Source: Gluconobacter potus (GTDB lineage: Bacteria > Pseudomonadota > Alphaproteobacteria > Acetobacterales > Acetobacteraceae). From it: 64,000 bases of DNA. The DNA is taken from the NCBI RefSeq assembly GCF_015244705.1, contig NZ_JABCQF010000005.1, positions 1-64,000 on the forward strand. Reading direction: 5' to 3'. Under the pieces are notes generated by a model. It saw only the letters and a list, made by a program, of their open reading frames with translations, had not been told where the DNA came from and made no database searches. Numbering within the stretch: the stretch's first letter is position 1; the number at the start of each line of letters is the position of its first letter. This document shows positions 55,739 through 63,969 of the stretch, in pieces. A program made the position numbers and the translations under genes.

Positions 55739-57853
55739 ATGTTGAAGAAATTATTTTTCTTTTGCGTACTGCTGTCCAGTCCAGCTCTGGCATCGGATGT
55801 GATTCCGCAAGCCTATCGGGCAGCTGATAACCAATACCATCCCGTCATGATTACGTCTGGCCTTGATGCAACGGGAAAGCCTGTTGTCGGCGCCTATCAG
55901 GATCTGAAAGGACAATGGCATGATGCAACTGTCTCTGTTCAGGCCTGTGGGGTGGACGCAAATAATCATCCCATTCTTTGCCCTGTCAGTGTCACCGAAA
56001 ATACTCTGCAGGACTATGTTCAGAAGTCTCTCATCAATACTGCCAACGGTATTGCATCGCTTGACAGCAACAATGATCTCACGAATCCACTGACATCCGG
56101 GGCCGACTGGTTGGGCGCATGGCAGAAAAACGCCACCAGCGTGGATGTATTTGCGCAGGGTTATGAAAGCGCGCTGTTCGGCGGCCAGACTGCGACGGGA
56201 GAAGGCAACAACACCTTCAATCCGCGATCGCTTCTCGTGCAGAGCGACCCCTACGGCCCTTACTCTGCGGGCTGCGCCACTGGCGTCGCCATGACTGGAT
56301 CTGTCTACAATTCGCAGTTTCCAATTTCTCAGCAGGATCCTCATAATGGCGCCTCTGCCGTCGTAGGGGTCGGAGGCTATGATACGGTTGCAAACTGCGT
56401 TCTGGTCGCCGACACCCCTGCGCGGCTCATTCTGACAGCAACGGGCTATACCGCGACTTCCGTACAGCTCGCGACCCCGCTGACAGCGGCCCAGGCCGCC
56501 CAGATCCACCCGAACATGTACATCACTACCAACAGCCCCAATCCGGCACTGTCTCTCACGAATACCAGCGGCGCTCTTCCGAAGCGGAACCTCTATGCAG
56601 GCTTCGTAAGCACCTCCCCCTCGGCAGGTGATACATCCATCAGCGTTTATGCCTGGGACGTGCCAGGCTACGGGACAAAGGCAAGTGACCAGATCCCGCA
56701 GACAGATACCCTTGATACCGTATGGAGCGCCTATACCTCTCCGACAGTGTTTCTCGGCGGCGGTGCGGCTTCCAGCGCATTTGGGAATAACTGGTTTTTC
56801 AACCTTGATGCCAGCAACCTCACACCCTCAACATCCAATAAGTCACTGATCCATCAGATCACCCCCCTTGAGGTTGACCTGAATATCGTCAATGGCACCG
56901 CTCCGAACAACTCTGTCGACTGGCAGGGAATCAGCATGAATGCAGGAAACCAGCCAGCAGCGCTGACAACCGACAGCCGGCAGATCTTCCTGGGCGGGAA
57001 CATAACCCAGCACCTTCTTTTCGACGGGGGTGAGGGAAACTGGCTCATCAACGGTGACAATATCTATGTCCCTTCTCTCAAAAACCAGTCACTGACCGCT
57101 CAGAACACAGCACAGCTCTATCAGGAGTGGGACCAGTGGATCGGCGGCGCCAACCGGATGCGCTTTCTTCTCTGGAATTCTTTCGACAACCCGACCGCGC
57201 CTCAGGGCTGGGAACAGGCTGTTTCGCATTTTGGTCCGACAATAGACGGAGACCCCGTCACTGAAGGCGATCCGGGCGGCTCCAAGCAGGCCGACATTGA
57301 ATGGAACCGTGCAGAAAATTATGGTGGGCTTGATCTATGCGGGTACGGACATAATTGTGGCTTTACCCTGACAGGCGACGGAAATATTTCCGTTAGTGGC
57401 ACGAGCACATTCAGCTCCAGCTTCTCCATCACCGGGGGCAATACACTCTATATCCAACCTTCAACACTCGACAACAACCTGTTTTCAGGATGGTGCGCTC
57501 CTGACAGCTACAGTATATCGCTATGTTCCAACATTGGTGCGTGGGTGTCCATTCAGTCAAAAGGAGATCTCCGTTCTACAGCAGGCGGAACAACTTCATC
57601 GTCGGCCTGGCACCCTGATGGTTACGGGAACTGGTATGCTTCCAACTCAAGTAATGATGGCGGAATTTCCGGCGGCGGGTCTATAGCATCATCCTCGTAT
57701 ACATTAGAAACACTCCCCACAAAAAATGAATTAGATGGTGCACGACTATGGTGTTCGGATTGCAAACTGAATGGCATCAGCGGAGTCGTTGTGTACTGGC
57801 ATGCATCCATATCCAAATGGACTGACAGCCAAAATAATACCCCAGTTAACTGA
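55739..57853 (+). CDS. Secreted tail-fibre-like protein, function unknown
   Basis: A 704-residue exported protein with a signal peptide (residues 1-18, LLSSPALASD). The rest is rich in Asn, Ser, Thr and Gly with many short beta segments, as in phage tail fibres and beta-helix proteins. The C-terminus (NELDGARLWCSDCKL, GVVVYWHASISKWTD) strongly recalls the last domain of tail or host-range proteins of acetic acid bacterial phages. A signal peptide is not expected in a phage fibre, so this may be a domesticated glycan-binding surface protein. Less GC-rich than the rib and pqq neighbours. ATG 55739 has GAGGAA upstream. No phage structural genes are adjacent. Confidence 0.55.
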   Translation: MLKKLFFFCVLLSSPALASDVIPQAYRAADNQYHPVMITSGLDATGKPVVGAYQDLKGQWHDATVSVQACGVDANNHPILCPVSVTENTLQDYVQKSLINTANGIASLDSNNDLTNPLTSGADWLGAWQKNATSVDVFAQGYESALFGGQTATGEGNNTFNPRSLLVQSDPYGPYSAGCATGVAMTGSVYNSQFPISQQDPHNGASAVVGVGGYDTVANCVLVADTPARLILTATGYTATSVQLATPLTAAQAAQIHPNMYITTNSPNPALSLTNTSGALPKRNLYAGFVSTSPSAGDTSISVYAWDVPGYGTKASDQIPQTDTLDTVWSAYTSPTVFLGGGAASSAFGNNWFFNLDASNLTPSTSNKSLIHQITPLEVDLNIVNGTAPNNSVDWQGISMNAGNQPAALTTDSRQIFLGGNITQHLLFDGGEGNWLINGDNIYVPSLKNQSLTAQNTAQLYQEWDQWIGGANRMRFLLWNSFDNPTAPQGWEQAVSHFGPTIDGDPVTEGDPGGSKQADIEWNRAENYGGLDLCGYGHNCGFTLTGDGNISVSGTSTFSSSFSITGGNTLYIQPSTLDNNLFSGWCAPDSYSISLCSNIGAWVSIQSKGDLRSTAGGTTSSSAWHPDGYGNWYASNSSNDGGISGGGSIASSSYTLETLPTKNELDGARLWCSDCKLNGISGVVVYWHASISKWTDSQNNTPVN

Positions 57854-57977
57854 TTCTCCAATTTTTGTTCCAAAAATAGGATACTTTATAATTCCAAAAG
57901 GATCATAATTTATCAAAATCCTGATAGACCCCTCTTGAGAAATATGGTTAATTCAAAAACTCTGAGAGGATTATAAT

Positions 57978-59192
57978 ATGTCAGAAATTATACTCAACAA
58001 CGACAACTATGAAGTCTCCTATTGGAACAGGAAATCGAATACTGTTACGGTTGTGTTTTCAAGCGCAGGAGCTCTGGCACTTGCTCAGCCCGTTGAAGAA
58101 TTTCGAAATACAATAAAGAACTTTGATACATCTTATATTTTCGTTAGATCCAAACATCTGGATTGGTATAATAACTCAAATTCAGTAAAGATGTTTCGGT
58201 TTGTTAGTGATTTTTGTCTGAAATATCAGTACATTTTTTCCATGGGAGAGAGCCTAGGAGGATCTGGTTCTCTCCTTTTTTCAAAATATTGCGATAGAAT
58301 CACCAGAATTTTGGCTTTTAGCCCTCAATATTCGGCGTTGCCTTCCTTCTGCAAATGGTTTGGGCCTTTGACGCCCTTAGATGGAGCAATCGGCACCTTT
58401 GCCTTCTCAGATTATGCTCCAGAAAATGCCACTTCAAAAGCCATACTAATTTATCCCACCCAGTCTTACGAAGACAATCTTCATGCAAAATTTTACAAAT
58501 CTGAAAACTTCAATGTTGTTTTCATAAAAACACATCATCATGATATAGCAAGACATCTCAAAAAGGATTATGAGACAAACTATTTAAATATCGTTTTGAA
58601 CGCCTTCTACGATAGAAAAATTGAAATATCAACTAAATCATTTACTGATTTATTATCAAACATATCAGAAAGAAATCCTAAAACTTATACAAAATGGATT
58701 GGGCAGCAGACATTCAGATATGATGTCTTTATTGAAATTCCAGATTTTCCTCTAATTTCCGAAGAAGGAAAAGCTGACCAGAGTAGTGTTTGCGAATATT
58801 CTTTTCATAGACATAGTACAGAGGAGGAAGCACAGAGAGCTCTCACAGAGCCACTAAGGATGATTCCTGCATTTCACACGAATATCGAAAAAAATCCTTG
58901 GTGGAGTATAGAACTTAAAAGCCGCGCCCATATAAAACAGATTATTATCTTTAACCGTTGCGATAATGAAGAATACAACCGACGCTTAAGTAAATTTTCG
59001 CTTTTAAAATCCGATGATGGCATCTATTGGGAAGAATTTTTTGAAAAAACCGACACGAGATATATAGGAGGTGAGTTTGGAGAACCTCTTCAGATAGAAA
59101 CAGATTTTTTGGCACGTTATATTAAGATAGTACTCAAAGAAACATCTTTTCTTCATTTGAGTAAGTTTAATATTTATGGAAATTATGTTTGA
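57978..59192 (+). CDS. Alpha/beta-hydrolase-like protein with C-terminal discoidin-like domain
   Basis: A 404-residue cytosolic protein with no signal peptide. Residues 1-215 look like an alpha/beta hydrolase: VTVVFSSAG at the first strand, a nucleophile elbow SMGESLGGSGSLLF (Ser92), AILIYPTQSYEDN as acid region and KTHHHDIARHL for the His. Residues 285-404 resemble a discoidin/F5-8C-type carbohydrate-binding fold (WWSIELKSRAHIKQIIIF, SKFSLLKSDDGIYWEEF, ARYIKIVLKE). Very AT-rich for this chromosome, so probably acquired. GAGAGGA precedes the ATG. Domain calls are by eye; a role in surface-glycan metabolism is inference. Confidence 0.55.
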   Translation: MSEIILNNDNYEVSYWNRKSNTVTVVFSSAGALALAQPVEEFRNTIKNFDTSYIFVRSKHLDWYNNSNSVKMFRFVSDFCLKYQYIFSMGESLGGSGSLLFSKYCDRITRILAFSPQYSALPSFCKWFGPLTPLDGAIGTFAFSDYAPENATSKAILIYPTQSYEDNLHAKFYKSENFNVVFIKTHHHDIARHLKKDYETNYLNIVLNAFYDRKIEISTKSFTDLLSNISERNPKTYTKWIGQQTFRYDVFIEIPDFPLISEEGKADQSSVCEYSFHRHSTEEEAQRALTEPLRMIPAFHTNIEKNPWWSIELKSRAHIKQIIIFNRCDNEEYNRRLSKFSLLKSDDGIYWEEFFEKTDTRYIGGEFGEPLQIETDFLARYIKIVLKETSFLHLSKFNIYGNYV

Positions 59193-59201
59193 TAAGATTT
59201 T

Positions 59202-60281
59202 TTAGTTTTTAAACCGTCTGTATATGAAATTTTTTCTTGCCTGGGTGTCGTTTCTGACTGCCTGTTCCACAAGGTTGTGAAACGGTGACAGGCTACAGAC
59301 TGGATCGGTGTTTGCCGCATTTCCCGTCAGCGCAAGCGCCTGACAGCGGCATCCGCCCCAGTCCCTTTCCTTGCGTTCGCAGGAGCGGCAGGGCTCGGGC
59401 ATCCAGTCCGTCCCGCGGAACATGTTGAACAGGGGCGAGATGTTCCAGATCTCGGACAGGGTCACGTCTTTCACGTTCGGGAACGCGACATCCGGAATGA
59501 TCTCGGCCGCATGGCACGGCAGCACCCGTCCCGAGGGCGTGACATTCACGAAACGCTGCCCCCATCCCCCCATGCAGGGCTTGGGGCGATCTGCATGATA
59601 GTCCGGCGTCACGTAATCGATGGAAAGGCCGCCCTTCGCGCGTTCAGCTTCCACGGCACGGGTGGATTCCTCTAGCTGGTCCCTGCTGGGGAGAAGCGCA
59701 TCGCGATTTTTCAGCCCCCAGCCATAATACTGGGTATGCGCGATCTCCACCCGCCCGGCTCCGAGTTCCCGCGCCAGCGCGAACATCTCGGGGATACGGG
59801 CAACATTTTCCCTGTGCACCACAAAATTGAGCGTCATCGGAATGCCGGATGCGCGGATCAGCCGCGCCGCCGCGATCTTGCGGGCCTGCGCCCCCTTGAG
59901 ACCGCCAATACGCTCGGCTCCCGCTTCCGTCACGTCCTGGAAGGAGAGCTGGATGTGGTCCAGTCCCGCCTTGTCCAGAGCTTCCAGTTTCGGTTCGTCC
60001 AGTAGGACGCCGGACGTGATCAGGTTGGAATACAGGTTAAGTCTCCGCGCGACGGAGACCAGTTCGACCAGATCGGGCCGGGCCATGGGCTCGCCGCCGG
60101 AGAAATGAACCTGCAGGACTCCAAGCTCGGCCGCCTGCTCCAGTACGGCAGTCCAGGTGGCCGTATCGAGTTCTGCCGCCTTGCGTTCGAGTTCAAGAGG
60201 ATTGGAGCAGTAGGGGCAGGCAAGCGGGCATCGATGCGTCAGTTCAGCCAGAAGGCTCATCGGCGGCGAAGGGAGTGTCAT
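59202..60281 (-). CDS. pqqE: PQQ biosynthesis radical SAM enzyme PqqE
   Basis: A 359-residue radical S-adenosylmethionine enzyme that joins the Glu and Tyr side chains of PqqA with a carbon-carbon bond. The radical SAM cluster motif is CPLACPYCSNP (Cys-x3-Cys-x2-Cys, about residues 18-25). The C-terminal SPASM domain carries the auxiliary-cluster cysteines in CMGGWGQR, VLPCHAAE, PCRSCERKERDWGGCRCQ and DPVCSLSPFH. Overlaps pqqD by four bases; last gene of the operon. Confidence 0.96.
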   Translation of the reverse strand: MTLPSPPMSLLAELTHRCPLACPYCSNPLELERKAAELDTATWTAVLEQAAELGVLQVHFSGGEPMARPDLVELVSVARRLNLYSNLITSGVLLDEPKLEALDKAGLDHIQLSFQDVTEAGAERIGGLKGAQARKIAAARLIRASGIPMTLNFVVHRENVARIPEMFALARELGAGRVEIAHTQYYGWGLKNRDALLPSRDQLEESTRAVEAERAKGGLSIDYVTPDYHADRPKPCMGGWGQRFVNVTPSGRVLPCHAAEIIPDVAFPNVKDVTLSEIWNISPLFNMFRGTDWMPEPCRSCERKERDWGGCRCQALALTGNAANTDPVCSLSPFHNLVEQAVRNDTQARKNFIYRRFKN

Positions 60282-60568
60282 GTGTGCAGGACGTTCTTTT
60301 CTGTCAGTTCAGAAAGAAGCGTGAGGACATCCTTCGCAATGACCTCACGCGGGGCGGAAAACTCTTGGGCAAGCTGCTGGATGATATCGCCGACGCTGCG
60401 TTTCCCATCCAGCAGCCGCAGAATATGCGGCGCGGCGCCCTCAATCACAAATGCTTTTTCAGGGGCCTGCACGATCCACACATCCCGCACGCGATCGTGC
60501 TGGAGCCGGTGGCCACGGGCGAAAGAGAGCACCATCTCTTCCACGATACCCCGGGGGACTTCCATCAT
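60278..60568 (-). CDS. pqqD: PQQ biosynthesis peptide chaperone PqqD
   Basis: A 96-residue RiPP-recognition protein that binds PqqA and presents it to PqqE. The family pattern is clear: GHRLQHDRVRDVWIVQAPEK, then GAAPHILRLLDGKRSVGDII and LLSELTEKNVL at the end. The start is one of two consecutive ATG codons (60568 or 60565) overlapping the pqqC stop; longer readings run into pqqC. Confidence 0.94.
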   Translation of the reverse strand: MMEVPRGIVEEMVLSFARGHRLQHDRVRDVWIVQAPEKAFVIEGAAPHILRLLDGKRSVGDIIQQLAQEFSAPREVIAKDVLTLLSELTEKNVLHT

Positions 60569-61284
60569 GGAACGAAAGCGCCCGGCGGAATGTGACCCTC
60601 CACATAGGCGTAATCGAGCGCATCCAGCATCGTCCACAGCACGGAACACTTGAACTCCAGCGCTCCCAGGACCTCTTTCTGCTGCTTCGGCGTGCGGGCG
60701 TTTTCGCGCACATAGGCCAGAGCGAAATCGGAATCCCGTGGGGCCTGCGTGAGGCGGGGCGTGAAATAAGCCAGCGTCTTTTCCGACACGAAGTCGTAGT
60801 GACGCAGCATCCCCGACACACGCTCGCTGATAATCGTAGGCGAAAACAATTCCGTCAGCGACGACGCAATGGCCGCCAGAATCGACTGGTCCCGCACGAA
60901 ATTTACATAGGCATCGACCGAGAAGCGCGTGGCCGGAAGCAGGCCGTCGAGGCTTTCAACATACTCGCGATCCAATCCCAGACCGTCCGTCAGCATCAGC
61001 CAGCGCGCGACACCACCCGTTCCGGGCTCCGTGCCGTCATGATCCTCAATCCGGCGGCGCCATTCCCGACGCAGTTCGGCCGTGGGCAGGCGGGCAAGCA
61101 GGGTCGCATCCTTGGCCGGGATGCGCGCCTGATAATAATAGCGGTTCAGTGCCCAGGCCTGAACCTGTGCCTTGTCGAGCTTGCCGTCATGCAGTTTGCG
61201 ATGGAACGGGTGCCGGTTGTGGTACCGCTCGGCACCGATCTGACGAAGCTGTGCTTCAAGCTGGTCAGGCGTAAGGAGCGTCAT
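60565..61284 (-). CDS. pqqC: Pyrroloquinoline-quinone synthase PqqC
   Basis: A 239-residue cofactorless oxidase that carries out the final ring closure and eight-electron oxidation to PQQ. All-helical heme-oxygenase-like fold with active-site elements RYHNRHPFHRKLHDG, ALNRYYYQARIPAKDA, EDHDGTEPGTGGVARWL and YDFVSEKTLAYF. Start at 61284 overlaps the pqqB stop by four bases. Confidence 0.96.
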   Translation of the reverse strand: MTLLTPDQLEAQLRQIGAERYHNRHPFHRKLHDGKLDKAQVQAWALNRYYYQARIPAKDATLLARLPTAELRREWRRRIEDHDGTEPGTGGVARWLMLTDGLGLDREYVESLDGLLPATRFSVDAYVNFVRDQSILAAIASSLTELFSPTIISERVSGMLRHYDFVSEKTLAYFTPRLTQAPRDSDFALAYVRENARTPKQQKEVLGALEFKCSVLWTMLDALDYAYVEGHIPPGAFVP

Positions 61285-62195
61285 GGTGTGTCCAGTCTGA
61301 AAGTCATGCCATCTTCCGCAACCGTCCATCCGGCGCGTTCAACGTCTTTGCGTTCGGGGCTGTCTTCGAACAGAATTGGATTGGAGTTGTTGATATGAAT
61401 CAACACCTTGCGAGGTTTTTCGCATGTGGTGAAACATTCTACCGGCCCACCGGCATCATTCACGGACACATGCCCCATGCGCTGCCCGCTCTTCGGGCTC
61501 AGCCCGGCGCGGATCATTTCATCATCCCGCCACAGCGTCCCGTCAAAGAACACGAGATCGGCCGCGGCCACCCGTTCCACGATTTCCGACGTAATCTGCG
61601 CACAGCCGGGAATGAAGAGCATCGTCTTGCATCCATCCGTAATGGACAGGCCCAGCGTTTCGTCCGGGCGTGAGCCTGCGGCTTCCGCGTAAAGCGGCGC
61701 CTTGCCGGGAACGGCGAAGGCCGTGAGCAGAAGACCGGACGGAATCCCGTCCTTGTTCATCAGGGACGTGGCTTCATCGAGAATAAGCGGGACACGCGGG
61801 ACGATTTCCGGATCGAGCGCACCGAAGATCGGATTGTCCGCAAGCTGCTGAAGGGTCGAGTCGCTGCCCATCAGCGTGAAAGGTTCACGCTCGCGCAGGG
61901 TCAGAAGACCGGTTATGGCGTCGATCTCGCCGCAGGTCAGGACGACGCCCTGAATGGGAGTTCCGCGCAGGCTGCCCTGATGATGCAGGGCTGGCGTGTC
62001 GATGATCTGCTGCCGCAGATCGGGCGAGGCGTTGAGAATGAACCAGCGCTTTCCGTCGGCACTGACGGCAAGAGAAGCCTGGGTCCGGGCTTTCGCGCCC
62101 TGTCGCGTGCGGGCAGCCACACAGCCGGGTGCTGCGGAGTTCCACTGCGGGAAACCGCCCCCTGCCGCCGCGCCGAGCACGATGACATCAATCAT
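61281..62195 (-). CDS. pqqB: PQQ biosynthesis protein PqqB
   Basis: A 304-residue metallo-beta-lactamase-fold protein, thought to be a hydroxylase acting on the cross-linked Glu-Tyr intermediate. The start MIDVIVLGAAAGGGFPQWN is diagnostic, followed by SLAVSADG, GVVLTCGEIDAITGLLTLRE and the later FFDGTLWRDDE and GQRMGHVSVNDAGG. The segment EIDAITG has Ala where a metal-binding His might be expected in other beta-lactamase-fold proteins. ATG 62195 is chosen because a longer frame to 62258 starts after, and lacks a site beyond, the hairpin downstream of pqqA. Confidence 0.95.
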   Translation of the reverse strand: MIDVIVLGAAAGGGFPQWNSAAPGCVAARTRQGAKARTQASLAVSADGKRWFILNASPDLRQQIIDTPALHHQGSLRGTPIQGVVLTCGEIDAITGLLTLREREPFTLMGSDSTLQQLADNPIFGALDPEIVPRVPLILDEATSLMNKDGIPSGLLLTAFAVPGKAPLYAEAAGSRPDETLGLSITDGCKTMLFIPGCAQITSEIVERVAAADLVFFDGTLWRDDEMIRAGLSPKSGQRMGHVSVNDAGGPVECFTTCEKPRKVLIHINNSNPILFEDSPERKDVERAGWTVAEDGMTFRLDTP

Positions 62196-62245
62196 TTTTT
62201 CACAAACCGTCTGACTGGGGCACCACAGGGCACCCATGAATGAAA

Positions 62246-62272
62246 ACGGCCGCTCCATGGGGGAGCGGCCGT
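62246..62272 (-). terminator. Hairpin/attenuator between pqqA and pqqB
   Basis: On the minus strand a stem ACGGCCGCTCC / GGAGCGGCCGT with a short loop and TTTTC after it, 38 bases past the pqqA stop and about 50 before pqqB. It would end most transcripts after pqqA, or stabilise the short message, giving an excess of the precursor peptide over the enzymes. Confidence 0.8.
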
Positions 62273-62310
62273 GCCATTATTCCTCAAGGACAGGTCCCCG
62301 GGGAAGCGGC

Positions 62311-62391
62311 TTATTTCTTCTCGCCGCAGACATACGAATTGATTTCTGCGCCCAGCGGGATTTCGGTAACTTTGGGGGTGTTCCAGGCCAT
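62311..62391 (-). CDS. pqqA: PQQ precursor peptide PqqA
   Basis: A 26-residue peptide that is the substrate for PQQ synthesis. The sequence begins MAWNTPKVTEIPLG and contains the Glu16-x3-Tyr20 pair that is cross-linked and cut out to form PQQ. AAGGAG lies six bases before the ATG, a very strong ribosome binding site suited to high expression. First gene of pqqABCDE; the promoter should lie in 62392-62576, shared with the divergent AI-2E permease gene. Confidence 0.96.
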   Translation of the reverse strand: MAWNTPKVTEIPLGAEINSYVCGEKK

Positions 62392-62576
62392 AATGTTTCT
62401 CCTTAGTCTGCGATAACCGGCGAATGCGACAGACCACGCATCCACAGGCGCTCCTCATGATTTAGTGACCGGATGGCACTGGAGTTCAAGGGGGTTTTTG
62501 GGCAGAACACGCAACTGTGTCCTTTCGCGGATCGTTCTGGTCCGTAAGCTCCGTCTCCGTTGCAGGCAAAGAAAAC

Positions 62577-63836
62577 ATGTCCGGCCGTCCCATCGCGTCT
62601 TCCGCCGACCCTGCCTGTAACGACAGCCCCTCTCCCTCCGGAAAACCGGGCGAAAGACTGTTGCCCGACGGCGATTTTCCGGACCCGACCCTCGACCGCA
62701 ATCTCCTGCGCGAACACCTGAACATCCGCGACATGTGCGTCCTGATCCTGACGATTCTGGCCGTATTCTATTCGCTGTATTTCACCGCGCCCATTCTGCT
62801 GCCCTTCGTCTTCGCGCTCGTCCTGAACCTGCTCATGATCGCGCCCATGCGATTCCTGACACAGCGCCTGCACCTGCCCCGGCATCTGGCAGGCCTCATG
62901 CTGATCGTCATGATGTTCGGAATCGTGGGCGGAATCGCCACGACCATTTCCGTCCCGGCCGCCGGCTGGATCACACGCGCCCCTCAGACGCTTCCCGCCC
63001 TGCAAAGCAAGCTGGCCCTGCTCAGCGGGCCAATCGACGTGGTCCAGCGCGACTATATGCGCCTTTCCGCCATGTTCAGCGGCCATTCGGGCAGCACACA
63101 CACCACCCATGGCGTGAGCGGGACGATCGGGGGAGAAACGGCCCTCTCGCGCCTCGGCTCCTCCGTCCTGGCCGGAACACGCGAACTGGCCGGCGGCTTC
63201 TTCTCGATGCTGCTGATGCTGTTCTTCCTCATGACGGAAGGCGACACGCTCCTGCGCCGCTGCGTCGAGATCATGCCGACCTACGCCAAGAAACGCCGCC
63301 TCGTGGAAATGGCGACCCAGATCGAGCAGAACGTCTCGCTCTATCTCGTGACGATCACGATGATGAATCTGGGTGTCGGGCTGGTGAACATGATCCAGTG
63401 CTGGGCCACCGGCATGCCCAACCCGCTTCTGTGGGGCGTGCTCGCTTTCCTGCTGAACTACATTCCCATCATCGGCCCACTGACGGGTGTGGTGGTCTAT
63501 TTCGTGGTCGGGCTGTTCAGTTTCCCGTCCCTGCTTTACGCACTCCTGCCGCCGTCGATCTACCTGCTGATCCATGTTCTGGAAGGCGAGACCATTACAC
63601 CCATGCTGCTGGCCCGGCGTTTCACGCTCAATCCCGTCTTCGTCATGGGATCGCTGCTGTTCTGGGACTGGATGTGGGGCATTTCGGGCGCGTTCCTGTC
63701 CGTCCCGATGCTCGCGGTCTTCAAGATCGTCTGTGACCATATCGAAGTGCTCGCCCCGCTCGGCCATGTGCTGGGCGGCCCGACACGGCGGACGATCAGC
63801 CGCGCCATCGTCGCGCAGCTTCAGTCCGAGCCGTGA
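62577..63836 (+). CDS. AI-2E family transporter (DUF20-type permease)
   Basis: A 419-residue inner-membrane protein with about eight helices, of the AI-2E/YdiK/PerM family. A hydrophilic N-terminal tail of about 50 residues precedes LTILAVFYSLYFTAPILLPF. A periplasmic loop (about 140-215) is followed by GVGLVNMIQCWATGMPNPLLWG, LLNYIPIIGPLTG and HVLEGETITPMLLARRFTLNP, the conserved family tail. Members export small molecules or act as Na+/H+ antiporters; AI-2 itself is an unproven substrate here. ATG 62577 is favoured over GTG 62517. Divergent from pqqA. Confidence 0.88.
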   Translation: MSGRPIASSADPACNDSPSPSGKPGERLLPDGDFPDPTLDRNLLREHLNIRDMCVLILTILAVFYSLYFTAPILLPFVFALVLNLLMIAPMRFLTQRLHLPRHLAGLMLIVMMFGIVGGIATTISVPAAGWITRAPQTLPALQSKLALLSGPIDVVQRDYMRLSAMFSGHSGSTHTTHGVSGTIGGETALSRLGSSVLAGTRELAGGFFSMLLMLFFLMTEGDTLLRRCVEIMPTYAKKRRLVEMATQIEQNVSLYLVTITMMNLGVGLVNMIQCWATGMPNPLLWGVLAFLLNYIPIIGPLTGVVVYFVVGLFSFPSLLYALLPPSIYLLIHVLEGETITPMLLARRFTLNPVFVMGSLLFWDWMWGISGAFLSVPMLAVFKIVCDHIEVLAPLGHVLGGPTRRTISRAIVAQLQSEP

Positions 63837-63840
63837 GGAT

Positions 63841-63889
63841 CGGGGCTTTGCCCCGCGTCCCTTTGCGGGTTTCAAGGCAGCGCCCTGAA
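63841..63889. repeat. Partial copy of the palindromic intergenic element
   Basis: CGGGGCTTTGCCCCG is a hairpin, followed by CCCTTTGCGGGTTTCAAGG and CAGCGCCCTGAA. These match parts of the block at 41380-41495, including GCGGGTTTCA followed by GCCCTGAA. It lies directly after the AI-2E permease stop. Confidence 0.7.
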
Positions 63890-63969
63890 TATCTGGCCAA
63901 AACCGCCCCTTTCACGCTAGACGCTTCGGCAGAACACTTCCCATCCGGCTCATAATGCAAGGAGACCCC

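Noticed and set aside
55739-59192. Prophage remnant
   Set aside because: Only the first protein looks phage-related; there is no integrase, capsid, terminase or attachment repeat, and it carries a signal peptide.
62403-63875. Minus-strand open frame of 490 residues
   Set aside because: Antisense to the AI-2E permease; composition dominated by His, Gln, Glu and Arg with no motif.
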